A stretch of DNA of 6,313 bases, from positions 1 to 6,313 of the forward strand of contig CACXFW010000436.1 of the NCBI GenBank assembly GCA_902767065.1. The letters are read 5' to 3'. Under the pieces are notes generated by a model, which was not told the origin of the DNA, searched no databases, and saw only the letters and a list, made by a program, of their open reading frames with translations. Positions within the stretch are counted from its first letter, which is position 1. Each line of letters starts with the position of its first letter. Shown piece by piece: positions 5,046 through 6,313 of this stretch. Made by a program: the position numbers and the translations under genes. The DNA is from an uncultured Lachnospiraceae bacterium (lineage in GTDB: Bacteria; Bacillota; Clostridia; Lachnospirales; Lachnospiraceae).

Positions 5046-6293
5046 ATGAAGAATACACTCCGGCAGGTATTCCATTCCTCAAAATTCGTCGTCGGATTTG
5101 TCATATTCGTGGGAATCCTGCTGTTCATCCTCCTGTACCCGCTGTTTCATCCCGGCAACCCGCTGGAAATGATCGGCGTCGGTACATTTGCGAAGCCCGG
5201 AACCTACGTCTCGCTCTATGACAGCGTATCGACCGATACCGAAACGTTCAACCTGCCTGACGCGGCATCGAAGCGTCTGGGAAATGTCCTGAAGGAAGAG
5301 GACCGTCAGAAAATGGCGGAGTACCTCGAGGCGGTCGGCGTCCCATCGGAAGAGATCGATCTGTCTGACACCGGGGCCCTGCTCACCCTCTGGGAGGAGC
5401 ATTACGATGAGACCGCAAGGCCGGCCGGAATGACGAAGGCCACAAGGAACTACTATAAGCGCCTGAATCAGTCCCTGAACTCGATGGGCACCGGCGGGGA
5501 GCTGTCTGTCATCGAGCAGGATGAAAACGGAGAAGCGTCGACGATCGCAACGATTACGACCGGGGACTACGTCAATGTCGGCGACGTCGCGAACACAAAG
5601 ACCCTTGTCCTTGGCACCGACAACTTCGGCCGTGACGTGCTGAAGGAGCTGTCCTCCGCGGCAGGAACCTCCGTCGTGATCGGCCTGATCGCCGGGACGG
5701 TTGCGACGCTGATCGGACTTCTGCTTGGACTTCTGTCCGGATATCTGGGCGGTCTGGCCGACGATATCATCATGTTCTTCACGAATATCTTCACGGTCAT
5801 CCCGAGCTTCGTTTTGCTGATCCTGATCTCCTATTCGATCGGACAGGACAAAAGAGGCGCATCAGTGGTAGCCCTGGTCATCGGTCTGACAAGCTGGACC
5901 TGGACGACCCGTTCCGTCCGCTCCCAGGTCATTTCCCTGAGAAACCGCGACCATGTCAATCTGTCCAGGCTGTCGGGACATGGTCTTCCGAGGATCCTGA
6001 TCACCGATATCCTGCCCTACATCGCAAGCTATGTCGTCATGGCATTTATCCTCCAGGTCTCCAGCGGAATCCTGGCGGAAGCACAGCTCTCCCTTCTGGG
6101 ACTCGGACCGAAGACCACAGAGGTTCCGACCCTGGGCCTGATGATGAACTGGGCGATGCTGTACTCGGCACACCTGAACGGATCCTGGTGGGCGTACTTC
6201 CCCGTGATCCTGATGATCACGCTGATCTCATTTTCCCTGAATCTGATGAACACGGGACTGGATCAGGTATTCAACCCGACCCTGCGGGATTAA
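5046..6293 (+). CDS. ABC importer permease, DppC/OppC type, with a long external insertion
   Basis: This is the second membrane subunit, 415 residues, about 100 more than a usual DppC (near 300). The start follows GAGGAGGGA (5032-5040). One span lies at about 14-33. The family signature LGTDNFGRD (189-197) is far downstream of it; the 150 or so residues between are soluble, charged and predicted outside the membrane. Further spans follow from about 208. The cytoplasmic EAA loop is at about 301-324 ([20 protein letters not shown]), where NLS replaces the usual EAA but the conserved glycine (311) stays. [20 protein letters not shown] follows, and the end is [14 protein letters not shown]. From memory, this loop and the insertion resemble permeases of sugar-importing members of the family. 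The next gene starts 10 bases after the stop. Confidence 0.93.
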   Translation: MKNTLRQVFHSSKFVVGFVIFVGILLFILLYPLFHPGNPLEMIGVGTFAKPGTYVSLYDSVSTDTETFNLPDAASKRLGNVLKEEDRQKMAEYLEAVGVPSEEIDLSDTGALLTLWEEHYDETARPAGMTKATRNYYKRLNQSLNSMGTGGELSVIEQDENGEASTIATITTGDYVNVGDVANTKTLVLGTDNFGRDVLKELSSAAGTSVVIGLIAGTVATLIGLLLGLLSGYLGGLADDIIMFFTNIFTVIPSFVLLILISYSIGQDKRGASVVALVIGLTSWTWTTRSVRSQVISLRNRDHVNLSRLSGHGLPRILITDILPYIASYVVMAFILQVSSGILAEAQLSLLGLGPKTTEVPTLGLMMNWAMLYSAHLNGSWWAYFPVILMITLISFSLNLMNTGLDQVFNPTLRD

Positions 6294-6303
6294 GGAGGCG
6301 GAC

Positions 6304-6313
6304 ATGGCGAAAA
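6304..6313 (+). CDS. Start of the next operon gene, probably an ABC transporter ATP-binding subunit (partial)
   Basis: AAGGAGG (6292-6298) overlaps the stop of the second permease and precedes an ATG at 6304. Only Met-Ala-Lys is visible before the window ends. The position after DppB- and DppC-type permeases is where DppD/OppD-type ATPases normally sit; the identity is inferred from gene order alone. Confidence 0.6.

Overview
The window looks like accessory chromosome from a Gram-positive Bacillota bacterium. The best guess is a Lachnospiraceae-type Clostridia with moderately high GC, based on strong AGGAGG ribosome binding sites, a LacI regulator of a type common in gut Clostridia, and third codon positions rich in G/C in the transporter genes. 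All real genes read on the + strand. The organism is an inference; no marker gene is present.

Layout. Positions 1-83 are the right part of a small repeat element. Positions 84-238 are a leader with two strong hairpins, the second being an intrinsic terminator. Positions 239-1306 encode a LacI-family transcriptional regulator. Positions 1307-1838 hold no gene. They carry a weak 3' hairpin, a complete 165-bp copy of the same mobile repeat with 16-bp terminal inverted repeats and an 8-bp target duplication, an 18-bp palindrome at its right junction, other dyad sites, and the probable transporter promoter with a LacI-type operator. Positions 1839-3647 encode a family 5 (oligopeptide/oligosaccharide type) extracellular solute-binding protein. 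Positions 3648-4026 hold no gene, but contain a possible diverged relative of the mobile repeat, a strong terminator-like hairpin, and four tandem 27-bp repeats. Positions 4027-5031 and 5046-6293 encode the two DppB/OppB- and DppC/OppC-type membrane permeases. The window ends three codons into another gene at 6304, which from its position is probably the first ATP-binding subunit.

How it fits together. This is the 5' part of a Dpp/Opp-type ABC importer operon with its probable local regulator. The family usually imports peptides, but a LacI regulator next door and sugar-type features in the binding protein and second permease suggest an oligosaccharide as the substrate (inference). The binding protein probably starts from its own promoter near 1682-1710, which overlaps an AAAACGTTTT dyad suited to LacI-family binding. 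The hairpin at 3830-3860 would lower read-through into the permease genes, giving more binding protein than permease.

The most unusual content is non-coding. A small non-autonomous element with IS66-like ends lies on both sides of the lacI gene in direct orientation, and the right-hand copy sits at the edge of a palindromic site upstream of the transporter. Next come the 27-bp tandem array just upstream of the permease start, and a binding protein without a lipoprotein anchor motif. I found no clear sign of a wholly new multi-gene system.
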